Counted from the first letter of the stretch, positions 1-7,617 are shown. The stretch: 7,802 nucleotides of DNA from Thermotogae bacterium (GCA_003641785.1 QNAO01000036.1:1-7802), one strand, 5' to 3'. Made by a program: numbers and translations. The notes: generated by a model not told the origin, from the sequence alone.

Positions 1-1863
1 CGCAAGAAAAACAACCCTGTTCTGATAGGAGAACCTGGTATAGGTAAAACAGCTATTGTTGAAGGCTTGGCACAGCGCATAGTTGCTGGAGAAGTCCCTG
101 AGCCTCTTAAGAGAAGGACAATTTTTGCCCTTGATGTGGCCGCTCTCGTTGCTGGCACAAAATACAGAGGAGAATTTGAAAAGCGGATGAAGAAGCTTCT
201 TCAGATAGTCACGAGAGATTCAAACATGATACTGTTTATCGACGAGATACACACAATCGTTGGGGCAGGTTCTGCTGAAGGAGCCGTAGACGCTGCTAAC
301 ATACTTAAACCTGCTTTAGCTCGGGGAGACATACGCTGCATAGGAGCAACGACGCCTGACGAGTATCGAAAATACATTGAAAAGGATGCTGCTTTGGAAA
401 GACGATTTCAGAGAATATATGTCAAGGAACCCACGAGTGATGAGACGCTTGAGATTCTTCGTGGCTTGCGTTACAAGTACGAGTCGCACCACAGAGTCAA
501 GTATACAGATAAAGCACTTGAAACAGCGGTATATCTTTCGAAGCGCTATATTACGGATCACTTTTTACCCGACAAAGCCATAGATGTTATAGATGAAGCT
601 GCCGCCCGGGCTCGCCTGAAGAGTTTTGTCATACCGGCTGAAATAAGCGTACTGAAGAAAAAGTTAGAAGCCGTCAAATCAGACAAGGAGCTTGCCGTTC
701 TTAATCAAGATTACGAACGAGCTGCTGAGCTGAAGGAGCAAGAAAAAGAATTATCAAAGCAGTACAGTGATGAGTATGAAAAATGGAGAAAAGAGGTTGA
801 ATCGTCGGTTATAACTGTTGACACAGATCAGATATCAGAGGTTGTTTCCAGTTGGACAGGAATCCCGTTGATGAAACTTGAAGAAACCGAGAGTGAACGA
901 TTGTTGAATCTTGAAAAAGTACTACACGAAAGAATTGTAGGCCAAAATGAAGCGATTTGTGCTGTAGCCAGAGCTATACGACGGGCTAGAAGCGGGCTCA
1001 AGGATCCAAGACGCCCGATAGGTGTGTTTTTGTTTCTGGGGCCAACGGGAGTTGGAAAAACCGAGCTCACTAAGGTGCTTGCAAATTATCTGTTCGGAGA
1101 TGAGAAGACACTACTCAGGTATGACATGAGTGAGTACATGGAGAGATTTTCTGTCTCAAGACTAATAGGTGCCCCGCCAGGCTACGTTGGCTATGAAGAA
1201 GGTGGCACTCTTACTGAGAAAGTCAGAAGGAAACCGTTTTCGGTTATTCTATTCGATGAGATAGAGAAAGCTCATCCAGATGTTTTCAATATATTACTTC
1301 AAATAATGGATGAGGGAAGGCTCACCGACTCACAAGGCAGAGAAGTTGATTTCAGAAATACCATTGTGGTCATGACAAGCAATATTGGAGGAACCCTGAT
1401 AAGCAAATCCAAGAGATCCTTGGGTTTTGTTTCTGGAGAAGATGAGGAATGCGATTACAGCGAGATGAAATCCCTTGTTCTTGGTGAAGTGAAAAAAATA
1501 TTCAGACCAGAATTTTTGAACAGAATTGATGAAGTGATTGTTTTTCATTCTCTCAACCGAAAACACATGGAGCAAATTGTCAACATACTCATCTCTGAAA
1601 TCAAAGAAAGGCTCGCGGAGAAAGGTATTTCAATTTCCCTGTCTAAACCAGCGCTCGATTTCCTCATCGAAAAGGGCTTTAGTCCAGTTTTTGGAGCTCG
1701 ACCCCTAAAAAGGGCTCTCCAGCAGTATCTTGAGGATCCACTTGCTGAGCAAATACTGCGCGGTAAATTCAAAGATGGGGAAACAATAGTTTGCAGCGTG
1801 GGAACTGAGAAGTTGATCTTCAAAAAATCTAAGTCTAAGAAAGTCAAGGTAGTGAAGCAATGA
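1..1863 (+). CDS. clpC: ClpC-type AAA+ unfoldase, 5' end missing
   Basis: This is the ATP-driven Hsp100 unfoldase that feeds substrates to the ClpP protease in the cytoplasm. The frame is open from base 1, giving 620 residues. About 200 residues (the Clp N domain) lie left of the window, judged from the family length of about 810-820 aa. Fragment numbering: D1 Walker A GEPGIGKT at 10-17, D1 Walker B with D81/E82, and an ERRF arginine finger near 133-136. A short middle domain follows, with a UVR-like motif ([15 protein letters not shown]) near 237-251. D2 has Walker A GPTGVGKT at 347-354, Walker B D419/E420, sensor 1 TSN, FLNRIDE (R508) and sensor 2 GARPLKR (R567). An LGF loop near 474-476 sits where ClpP docks. 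The short UVR-containing middle region favours ClpC over ClpB. The stop overlaps the radA start by 4 bases (ATGA), implying one operon. Confidence 0.96.
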   Translation, partial: RKKNNPVLIGEPGIGKTAIVEGLAQRIVAGEVPEPLKRRTIFALDVAALVAGTKYRGEFEKRMKKLLQIVTRDSNMILFIDEIHTIVGAGSAEGAVDAANILKPALARGDIRCIGATTPDEYRKYIEKDAALERRFQRIYVKEPTSDETLEILRGLRYKYESHHRVKYTDKALETAVYLSKRYITDHFLPDKAIDVIDEAAARARLKSFVIPAEISVLKKKLEAVKSDKELAVLNQDYERAAELKEQEKELSKQYSDEYEKWRKEVESSVITVDTDQISEVVSSWTGIPLMKLEETESERLLNLEKVLHERIVGQNEAICAVARAIRRARSGLKDPRRPIGVFLFLGPTGVGKTELTKVLANYLFGDEKTLLRYDMSEYMERFSVSRLIGAPPGYVGYEEGGTLTEKVRRKPFSVILFDEIEKAHPDVFNILLQIMDEGRLTDSQGREVDFRNTIVVMTSNIGGTLISKSKRSLGFVSGEDEECDYSEMKSLVLGEVKKIFRPEFLNRIDEVIVFHSLNRKHMEQIVNILISEIKERLAEKGISISLSKPALDFLIEKGFSPVFGARPLKRALQQYLEDPLAEQILRGKFKDGETIVCSVGTEKLIFKKSKSKKVKVVKQ

Positions 1864-3206
1864 AACAACGTGTTTCTTTCAGGTGTAGTGAATGCGGATT
1901 TGAATCACCGAAATGGTTTGGAAAATGTCCTCAGTGTGGTCAATGGAATACAGCTGTCCAGAAGAGCACGACGAGCAACAGAGTTGAAGGGACAACGCCT
2001 TCCATTGTAGCTCTGTCGGAATTGAGCCAGCGTTTGGAACCAAATAGGCTTAGCGCGGGATTTTCAGAGCTGGACACGGCGCTTGGAGGAGGTTTTGTTC
2101 CCGGTCAGATAGTCCTGCTCGGAGGAGAACCTGGTGTTGGAAAAAGCACACTTGCCTTACAGATTTGTTCCGCGGTTTCGCAAAAGGGTTTAAACTGCTT
2201 TTATGTAACAGCGGAGGAATCCTTAGATCAAGTTGCCTTGAGAGCAAGAAGAGTGAGGTGTGCAAATCAGAAGACTTTGATGATTGCTTCCAGTAGCGAT
2301 GTTGAGTCCATTTTAGATGAGCTGCACTCATGTCATTTGGTTGTATTTGACTCTATACAAACAATGCGCAGCGTGGAAACAGATGGTTATCCGGGTGGGG
2401 TTCTGCAGGTGAGGATGGTTGCGGAGAAGATCATAGAAAGGTGCAAAGTTTTGGGAACGACCGCGATTTTGATAGCCCATGTAACAAAGGGTGGCGATAT
2501 AGCTGGTCCAAAACTTGTTGAACATATTGTGGACACGGTTCTTTATTTTGAGGGTGAGCGCAACACTGATATCAAGATTCTCAGAACCATGAAAAACAGA
2601 TTTGGTCCGTCAGGAGAAATAGCCATTTTTGAGATGACAGAAAATGGTTTGAAGGAACTGAGAGGATTTGTGAAAACAGACCCCACTTCACAACATATAG
2701 GGAATTGTGTTACTTGCATAATAGAGGGATCAAGAGCTTTCATTGTCCAGCTTCAAGCACTCGTGTCGAGGAGTAAGGTAAGTGCCCGACGAGTGAGCAA
2801 TGGTTATGATATAACAAGGTTGTTAATGGTAATGGCCGTTTTGAGTAAACATTTGAAGATTCCCTTGGAATTCCACGATGTGTACGTCAATGTTCTGGGT
2901 GGATTGAAAATAACTGATACTGCCGCAGATGCCGCTGTTGCTGGGGCTATATTGTCGTCTTTTCTCGAAAAATCGGTAGATGTGGCTATGCTCGGTGAAA
3001 TTGGACTTGATGGTCGAATTAAAGGCATGTCACGCTTGAGAACGCGAGTCGAAGCATTGAGAAAGGCAGGCTATCTGAAAGCAGCCATGCCTGTTTCGGA
3101 AGGTGTGAATGGGATTGATGTGGTCCAATTTAAGAATATCACCGATATCACCGAAATTCTGGGGGTGAGCCATCGTGATGCCAGAGGGACTGTTGGAAAA
3201 AGTTGA
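1860..3206 (+). CDS. radA: DNA repair protein RadA (Sms), branch-migration ATPase
   Basis: RadA is a RecA-like motor that promotes branch migration of recombination intermediates. At 448 aa it is full length for the family. An N-terminal four-cysteine zinc finger uses C9, C12, C23 and C26. The ATPase core has Walker A GEPGVGKST at 89-97, Walker B ending at D164, and the RadA-specific KNRFG motif at 245-249. Residues from about 270 to the end form the Lon-protease-like domain. Its DTAADAAVAGA stretch (353-363) lacks the catalytic serine of true Lon, as is usual for RadA. The ATG overlaps the clpC stop, and AAGG at 1846-1849 is a plausible ribosome binding site. The 3' end overlaps disA by 32 bases. 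The clpC-radA-disA order is shared with Firmicutes, and RadA is known in mycobacteria and Bacillus to bind DisA and inhibit it. Confidence 0.97.
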   Translation: MKQRVSFRCSECGFESPKWFGKCPQCGQWNTAVQKSTTSNRVEGTTPSIVALSELSQRLEPNRLSAGFSELDTALGGGFVPGQIVLLGGEPGVGKSTLALQICSAVSQKGLNCFYVTAEESLDQVALRARRVRCANQKTLMIASSSDVESILDELHSCHLVVFDSIQTMRSVETDGYPGGVLQVRMVAEKIIERCKVLGTTAILIAHVTKGGDIAGPKLVEHIVDTVLYFEGERNTDIKILRTMKNRFGPSGEIAIFEMTENGLKELRGFVKTDPTSQHIGNCVTCIIEGSRAFIVQLQALVSRSKVSARRVSNGYDITRLLMVMAVLSKHLKIPLEFHDVYVNVLGGLKITDTAADAAVAGAILSSFLEKSVDVAMLGEIGLDGRIKGMSRLRTRVEALRKAGYLKAAMPVSEGVNGIDVVQFKNITDITEILGVSHRDARGTVGKS

Positions 3207-4248
3207 ACTTGTTTCTCCGGGAACAAAGCTCCGAAAAGCTTTAGACGATATAGTTCAAGCCAATTTAGGAGCCCTTCTCATGTTTGTTGATGATCCAGAG
3301 AAATATCGAAGTATTATTCAAGGGGGTTTTGAAATAAACGATTACTTCACACCCGAAAGACTCTATGAACTATCAAAAATGGATGGTGCCACGGTGATAT
3401 CCGAAGATCTCAGCACGATCTTTCGCGCGAATGCTCACCTCGTTCCAGATTCCAGTATCGTTACCTATGAAACGGGCATGCGTCATCGTACAGCAGAAAG
3501 GGTGGCTAAGCAAACCGGGAAGATGGTCATCGCTATTTCGAAAAGAAAGAGTGACATAAATCTGTATTTTGGGGAGCACAAGTACAAATTGAACGATTTG
3601 AGGTTGCTTATTTCCCGTGTTACTCAAGCGATGAGCACTATGGAAAAATACAGATCCGGTTTTGATAAATTTTTGAACACCATAACCTTAAAGGAATTCA
3701 GATCAGGTGTGTTAATCACGGACATTTCGGCAATGCTTGACAAAGGAATAACTCTTATGAAAATCTATGAGGAAATCTATCCATACCTCATAGAACTCGG
3801 TGAAGAGGGAAAGCTTGCAAAGATGCAGGTCGAAGAAGTAATGGAAGATCTTGAAGATACAATGATCCTTGTAGTTATGGATTACTGCACAACCTCTGAG
3901 AAACCGGAGGATGCAAAAGAAATAATAGACAACCTTGTTTCTGAAAGGGATTTGACCGCACTCAAAATTGCCCGGGCTTTGAATCCGGAGATATCAAATC
4001 TCGCACAAGCTACTGAAACAACAGTCTACCCGAGAGGTTATCGTGTTCTAAAACAGATTTCAAAAATTCCGCTCAGCGTTTGTGCAAATGTGGTAAAGGT
4101 CTTTGGAAATCTCAATGAAATCACATCTGCGACACCTGAGCTTCTGAAGCAGGTTGAAGGAATAGGCGAGAAAAGGGCAATTGCGATTGCTTCGAGTATT
4201 TCATTAATCAAAGAAAAGCCCGTTTCTTCTAATCGTGTGATACAATGA
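3175..4248 (+). CDS. disA: DNA-integrity scanning protein DisA, diadenylate cyclase
   Basis: DisA makes the second messenger c-di-AMP from two ATP and scans DNA for branched structures as an octamer. The 357-residue product has the N-terminal DAC domain with D70-G71-A72 and the RHRTA motif at 103-107, both in the active site. A helical linker spans about 150-290. The C-terminal helix-hairpin-helix DNA-binding domain carries VEGIGEKRA at 327-335. The match to the T. maritima DisA I remember is close throughout. Two starts are possible: GTG at 3175 or the ATG immediately after at 3178. The GGGGGTGA ribosome binding site at 3161-3168 suits either, with 6 or 9 bases of spacing. Both starts lie inside radA in another frame, so translation is probably coupled. 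The overlap fits a fixed RadA-DisA pairing. Confidence 0.97.
   Translation: MMPEGLLEKVELVSPGTKLRKALDDIVQANLGALLMFVDDPEKYRSIIQGGFEINDYFTPERLYELSKMDGATVISEDLSTIFRANAHLVPDSSIVTYETGMRHRTAERVAKQTGKMVIAISKRKSDINLYFGEHKYKLNDLRLLISRVTQAMSTMEKYRSGFDKFLNTITLKEFRSGVLITDISAMLDKGITLMKIYEEIYPYLIELGEEGKLAKMQVEEVMEDLEDTMILVVMDYCTTSEKPEDAKEIIDNLVSERDLTALKIARALNPEISNLAQATETTVYPRGYRVLKQISKIPLSVCANVVKVFGNLNEITSATPELLKQVEGIGEKRAIAIASSISLIKEKPVSSNRVIQ
4238..4246 (+). promoter_or_regulatory. possible extended -10 promoter before rpmH
   Basis: TGA-TACAAT at 4238-4246 matches an extended -10 element (TGn-TATAAT) with one mismatch in the hexamer. It overlaps the last codons of disA. Initiation about 7 bases downstream would give a leader of roughly 65 bases to the rpmH GTG. 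I see no convincing -35 hexamer 16-18 bases upstream. The idea that the ribosomal-protein cluster has its own start, beyond readthrough from disA, rests on this box plus the 70-base gap. Confidence 0.35.
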
Positions 4249-4318
4249 CAAAGAGTGATTGATGCGCTTGCTTGAGCATTAGTGTCAGTATCGATTTGGT
4301 AAGAAGGAGGAAGAAAGC
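4249..4318 (+). promoter_or_regulatory. rpmH leader with strong ribosome binding site
   Basis: This 70-base gap is the longest non-coding stretch in the window. It ends with a near-perfect AAGGAGG at 4304-4310, 8 bases before the rpmH GTG. That fits the high output needed for a ribosomal protein. A 4-bp ATGC/GCAT pairing near 4262-4279 is too weak to call a structure. No T-run terminator for disA is present, so readthrough from clpC-radA-disA into rpmH looks possible. Confidence 0.7.
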
Positions 4319-4453
4319 GTGAAAAGAACGTATCAACCCTCGAGAAGAAAAAGAAGAAAAACGCATGGTTTTCTGACCAGATCCAAGACAAAGGCTGGAA
4401 GACGAGTTTTAGCCAGAAGAAGAGCAAAGGGAAGATGGGAAGTAGCCATCTAA
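4319..4453 (+). CDS. rpmH: 50S ribosomal protein L34
   Basis: L34 is a small, highly basic protein of the large ribosomal subunit. Translation from GTG 4319 gives 44 residues, the usual length. The family signature is intact: KRTYQPS at 2-8, HGF at 16-18, then [13 protein letters not shown] at 27-39. The GTG start is set by the AAGGAGG site 8 bases upstream. The 3' end overlaps rnpA by 19 bases. rpmH-rnpA is one of the most conserved bacterial gene pairs. The usual upstream neighbour dnaA is absent; disA is there instead. Confidence 0.97.
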   Translation: MKRTYQPSRRKRRKTHGFLTRSKTKAGRRVLARRRAKGRWEVAI

Positions 4454-4806
4454 CCTCGTTTTCATTTCCAAGCTCGGAACGATTGAAAGGTTCAAAGTGT
4501 TTTGACAGGGTTTTTCGTGAGGGTTATTCACTGCAGAGCTCACACTTTGTGGTTTTGTTTGTAAGGAATGATTTGAATGACAACAGATTGGGCATCATGA
4601 TACGTCGAAAATTCGGCAAAGCTCACGACAGAAATCGTCTTAGAAGATGGATACGCGAGACATATAGATTGACAAAGCCCTACACTGTTAAGGGCTTTGA
4701 TATTGTTGTGCTCCCTCGAAAGGCCCTGTCGGATGTTTTTACAAAAGTGTCTTTCCATCAGGTGTTTGAAGAACTTTCAGAACTTTACAAGAGGATAGGA
4801 GCATGA
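4435..4806 (+). CDS. rnpA: Ribonuclease P protein component
   Basis: RnpA is the protein subunit of RNase P. It helps the catalytic RNA bind and cleave the 5' leader of tRNA precursors. The 123-aa product carries the RNR signature, [10 protein letters not shown] at 66-75, plus FDRVFREG at 23-30 and the FVVLFVRN strand at 38-45. The ATG lies inside rpmH in another frame, 16 bases before the rpmH stop triplet begins. The only nearby purine-rich stretch (AAGGGA, 4427-4432) is closer than optimal, so coupling to rpmH translation is likely. The start fits the T. maritima protein with about 6 extra N-terminal residues. A later TTG at 4483 would remove conserved N-terminal sequence and has no ribosome binding site. 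The frame stays open upstream to 4303 with no ATG, GTG, TTG or CTG. A perfect hairpin lies at 4673-4699. The stop overlaps yidD. Confidence 0.95.
   Translation: MGSSHLTSFSFPSSERLKGSKCFDRVFREGYSLQSSHFVVLFVRNDLNDNRLGIMIRRKFGKAHDRNRLRRWIRETYRLTKPYTVKGFDIVVLPRKALSDVFTKVSFHQVFEELSELYKRIGA
4673..4699 (+). repeat. perfect 9-bp inverted repeat inside rnpA
   Basis: CAAAGCCCT (4673-4681) and AGGGCTTTG (4691-4699) are exact reverse complements, separated by a 9-base loop. The element falls in rnpA codons 80-88. Its form resembles an intrinsic terminator stem, but the following bases (ATATTGTT) are not a T-run. It is therefore more likely an mRNA structure or chance than a full terminator. Confidence 0.6.
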
Positions 4807-5036
4807 AAAGAATAGTTCTCGCCATCTTACGCTTCTACAGGAAGTACATATCACCTTTAAAACCACCCAGTTGCAGGTTTACTCCCACCTGCTCGGCTTA
4901 TGCTGTGCAAGCAGTTGAGAGATTTGGAGTTCTGCGCGGGCTTTGCTTGGCAGCAAGAAGAATTCTCAGATGCAATCCCTTGAATCCCGGTGGGGTTGAC
5001 CCAGTTCCAGAAAAATTCAGCCTGAGGAGGAGATAG
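4803..5036 (+). CDS. yidD: Membrane protein insertion efficiency factor YidD
   Basis: YidD is a small membrane-associated protein that aids Sec/YidC-dependent insertion of inner-membrane proteins. Its exact chemistry is unknown. The 77-aa product shows the full signature: an amphipathic, basic N-terminal helix (1-17), CRFTPTCS at 24-31 with two conserved cysteines, a third cysteine in R56-C57, and GGVDPVP at 63-69. The ATG overlaps the rnpA stop by 4 bases (ATGA). GAGG at 4791-4794 gives 8 bases of spacing. yidC starts 3 bases after the yidD stop. Its place between rnpA and yidC is the standard one. Confidence 0.95.
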   Translation: MKRIVLAILRFYRKYISPLKPPSCRFTPTCSAYAVQAVERFGVLRGLCLAARRILRCNPLNPGGVDPVPEKFSLRRR

Positions 5037-5039
5037 AAA

Positions 5040-6371
5040 TTGAGAAAACTCGTAGTTTTGGCTCTCATTGCCATATCAATTCTTATTTTTGCCAAAAATG
5101 AAGTTTATGTAAACCAGACCGAGACCGGAATAAGGGTTGTGACCAGATTTCGGGAAATTGAGTTTGACAACAACGGCAATCTGAGAAATGTCTTTCTTGT
5201 TGTTAATCAGAGAACTCATATATTTGAATCAGATGGCGATGGATTCAATCTTTTGACACCAGATGGATCGGAAGTTACTGCTGTCGTATCGAGTTTTGTG
5301 GAAGGCGAAGAAATCGGTAGCGGCGTCTACAGTGGAGATGTGTCGTTAACTTACGTTTACGACAACGGTGTTAAGAAAACTTTCACCGTAAAGAACGTTC
5401 CGGATTATCTCATGATTGTGAATATCGAAACACCGGATACTCTCACTTTGACTTTGCCCAGAGTTTGGTACGAAAACAACGATAGAATGATTATGGATTA
5501 CTTCATTTCTTTCGCACCCAAGGGAAAGGTCTTATCATTGTGTAAAACCAGTTCGAACAGCGTTGTGGGAAACGAAATTGAGGTTGTTGGGAAAGCTTCT
5601 GTTGTCTCTCATATGGGCCCATATAAGAAAATATTTTTGAAAAAGTTGTTTCCAGAAGATTATGATCTGTTGATAGAACAGATAAAAACTATTGACGGAA
5701 CTTCCAGTTGGTACGATCCCGTCTTCTATCCGCTTGTATGGTTTTTTTGGTGGCTTTTTGAGATTACGAAGAATTTTGGTTGGACTATAATCATATTCAC
5801 AATTATCGTAAGGTTTATCCTTTATCCTCTTTATCATGCTCAGACAAAATCTTTGATAAGAATGAGAAAGCTGCAGCCCAAGTTCGAAGCAATTCGAAAA
5901 AAGTACAAAAACGCACAGAAACAGCAGGAGGAACTGATGAAGCTCTACAAAGAAGAAAAGGTTAACCCAGCTGGTGGATGTCTCATGCTATTGGTGCAGC
6001 TACCCGTTTTCTTTCTGCTTTTCACAGTTATTCGATACTTCCAGGAAGAATTTGCCTTCGGGAGCAGATTCTTGCTGTGGAATGATTTATCCATTGGTGG
6101 ATTCTCAGTCAATATAGTGTTCGTGCTGGCAACTCTGGTAGCAAGTTACTTCAACACCCTTATTACGAGTCAAGACAAAAGAAGCGCGTGGCAGGGAATA
6201 GTTATGTCTGTGATCTTTCCGTTCCTTTTCATAGGACTTCCCAGTGGTCTTTTCCTTTACTATACAGTGAATACGGTTATTCAACTTTTGGTAACTTACT
6301 ACATATACAAGCGCTACAATATCAAAGGCATGACAACCAGGGAACTTCTTGGTTTGCGCTCCAAGGGGTGA
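5040..6371 (+). CDS. yidC: Membrane protein insertase YidC
   Basis: YidC (Oxa1/Alb3 family) inserts and folds inner-membrane proteins, alone or with SecYEG. The 443-aa protein has TM1 at about 3-18, then a large extracytoplasmic P1 domain (about 20-225). An amphipathic tryptophan-rich helix follows near 224-243. The core has TM2 (about 247-265) with the conserved groove arginine R258 in TIIVRFILYPL, a positively charged cytoplasmic hairpin (about 270-307), and NPAGGCLMLLVQLPVFF opening TM3. TM4-TM6 lie at about 354-376, 387-401 and 403-423. The large P1 domain is the Gram-negative-type architecture and agrees with T. maritima YidC. The TTG start is preceded by AGGAGG at 5025-5030, and the yidD stop is the nearest upstream in-frame stop, so no earlier start exists. 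Confidence 0.97.
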   Translation: MRKLVVLALIAISILIFAKNEVYVNQTETGIRVVTRFREIEFDNNGNLRNVFLVVNQRTHIFESDGDGFNLLTPDGSEVTAVVSSFVEGEEIGSGVYSGDVSLTYVYDNGVKKTFTVKNVPDYLMIVNIETPDTLTLTLPRVWYENNDRMIMDYFISFAPKGKVLSLCKTSSNSVVGNEIEVVGKASVVSHMGPYKKIFLKKLFPEDYDLLIEQIKTIDGTSSWYDPVFYPLVWFFWWLFEITKNFGWTIIIFTIIVRFILYPLYHAQTKSLIRMRKLQPKFEAIRKKYKNAQKQQEELMKLYKEEKVNPAGGCLMLLVQLPVFFLLFTVIRYFQEEFAFGSRFLLWNDLSIGGFSVNIVFVLATLVASYFNTLITSQDKRSAWQGIVMSVIFPFLFIGLPSGLFLYYTVNTVIQLLVTYYIYKRYNIKGMTTRELLGLRSKG

Positions 6372-6379
6372 AAGCGTAA

Positions 6380-7021
6380 GTGAAAAAGATAACTGTCACA
6401 GCAAATAGTGTTTCTGAAGCTTTGGCACAGGTACAGAAAGAATATGGTGTGAGGGAAGGCGAATACAGTTACAAGGTTATCGAAAAAGGGTTCAAGGGCA
6501 TTTTCGGTCTGATGTCTAAGGAAGCGGTTGTGGAGGTAACACTAAAAGAGGGATTCTTCAAGCGAAAACTGGAAGAATTCCTTAGGAGTATCCTTGATAG
6601 TTTTGGTGAAATACAGGTGAGAATTCGGTATTCAGGTAAGAAATTCATAGTGAACTTGGAGGGCAAAGACATGGGACGGCTCATTGGAAAGCATGGCCGA
6701 ACATTGGCTGCGTTGCAACATATTGCTGCCCTCTATCTGAATCGTCTTAGCGACACGAAACTCGTTGTAGTTATGGATGCCGGTTCCTACAGAGAAAAGA
6801 GGAAGAAAAGCATAGAATCAATTGTTGCAAGCGCGATAAGCAAAGTCAAGAATGAGAAAGGCCGGGTTATCCTTGATCCCATGTTTTCTTTCGAAAGAAG
6901 AATGGTTCACGAACTCGTGAAGAAATACAGAAACATGAAGAGCTATTCAGTTGGAACTGAACCTTACAGAAGAGTGGTTATAGAATATGTTTCTCGGGGA
7001 CATGGTGCAAGGGTCTCTTGA
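6380..7021 (+). CDS. jag: RNA-binding protein Jag/KhpB (SpoIIIJ-associated)
   Basis: Jag/KhpB is a cytoplasmic RNA-binding protein that partners with KhpA in other bacteria and affects cell envelope and division. The 213-aa product has all three domains. Jag-N spans about 1-55 (MKKITVTANSVSEAL, then EKGFKGIFG). A KH domain has GRLIGKHGRT at 99-108 with the GKHG RNA-binding loop. The R3H domain has R173-x-x-x-H177 in FERRMVH, then SVGTEPYRRVVIEYV at 190-204. The GTG start follows AGGGGTGA (6364-6371), which also contains the yidC stop. It is 8 bases downstream of that stop. yidC-jag is a standard pairing. mnmE, the common next gene, is missing here; the neighbour is convergent. Confidence 0.95.
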   Translation: MKKITVTANSVSEALAQVQKEYGVREGEYSYKVIEKGFKGIFGLMSKEAVVEVTLKEGFFKRKLEEFLRSILDSFGEIQVRIRYSGKKFIVNLEGKDMGRLIGKHGRTLAALQHIAALYLNRLSDTKLVVVMDAGSYREKRKKSIESIVASAISKVKNEKGRVILDPMFSFERRMVHELVKKYRNMKSYSVGTEPYRRVVIEYVSRGHGARVS

Positions 7022-7023
7022 GC

Positions 7024-7617
7024 TTATACCCTGAGCATGACATCGAGCGCTGCGCTCGCGGCAGCTTTCATAGGGTCGCCGATGAGCTCAGCGCTTCCTA
7101 TCAGACTCACTTCTTTGCTACCCTCAGATTTTGTTATATGACATATCAAAAACTCTTTGCCGGCGAGTGTTAAGATTCGAATGTCATCCACAGAAAAGAT
7201 ACCCTCAGTTCGCTCTTCCAGGGCATCTATAACGGCAAGTGCCGAGGTTTTCAAATTCTGGATGCTGGTTCTGGGACCCGAGGCAGAACCCGTGTAAGAT
7301 TCATCGCCAACATCGATGGTTACCGTAACCACTAATTTTTTACCATTTTCCTCTATATTCAAGGAAGCGACACGGCTTTCTTGTTTTGGAACATGAGCAC
7401 TCGACATCTGGGCAACACTGATTATCTTCCTATCAATTTTTGAACCTGTTGAAGCCATAATCGCGGTTTCAACATCACGTACCACTTGTTTCGAATTCTT
7501 TGACGCATCCGCCATTACATGTATCTCACTGATGCCATCCCCATCGGGGACAACCCTTGCTGCGATAATACCCGATATTTGAGATATAATGTTCTCAAGT
7601 TTCTTGATATCTGTCAT
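7024..7617 (-). CDS. uncharacterised protein with LeuA-regulatory-like C-terminal half
   Basis: I do not recognise a named family. The start is ATG at 7617 (197 aa). GGGGGAG lies 7-8 bases upstream, while the longer reading from 7647 would place that site inside the gene. Residues 1-70 suggest helix-strand-strand-helix-strand, with EIHVMADASKNSKQVVRD (31-48) and IDRKIISVAQ (61-70) looking most conserved-like. From about 82 on, two similar units follow: 92-136 and 153-197. Each starts G-K, has a G-S-A after the strands, and ends in an alanine-rich helix with K..(S/A)..A..(I/L)D.(L/M). This paired strand-strand-strand-helix pattern resembles the allosteric C-terminal domain of 2-isopropylmalate synthase (LeuA), but no catalytic domain is attached. 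No signal peptide or membrane segment is visible; it is probably cytosolic. The reality of the gene is well supported by its length, start signals and domain pattern; its function is not. Confidence 0.85.
   Translation of the reverse strand: MTDIKKLENIISQISGIIAARVVPDGDGISEIHVMADASKNSKQVVRDVETAIMASTGSKIDRKIISVAQMSSAHVPKQESRVASLNIEENGKKLVVTVTIDVGDESYTGSASGPRTSIQNLKTSALAVIDALEERTEGIFSVDDIRILTLAGKEFLICHITKSEGSKEVSLIGSAELIGDPMKAAASAALDVMLRV

Noticed and set aside
67..69. TTG at 67 as the clpC start
   Set aside because: The frame is open to base 1 and the Walker A motif lies upstream of it, so the gene begins outside the window.
3136..3153. Perfect tandem 9-base repeat ATATCACCG in the 3' part of radA
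   Set aside because: Only two copies, in frame, encoding I-T-D-I-T-E in a variable part of the protein; easily chance.
4211..4228. AAGAAA/TTTCTT inverted repeat at the disA 3' end as a terminator
   Set aside because: Six A-T-rich pairs, inside coding sequence, with no T-run following.
4038..4427. Long open frame on the minus strand (129 codons) across the disA end and rpmH
   Set aside because: It is antisense to two certain genes, rich in phenylalanine and serine as expected from the complement of lysine/arginine-rich sequence, and has no family features.
5780..5965. Short plus-strand open frame inside yidC
   Set aside because: A shifted frame of yidC with no ribosome binding site and no recognisable features.
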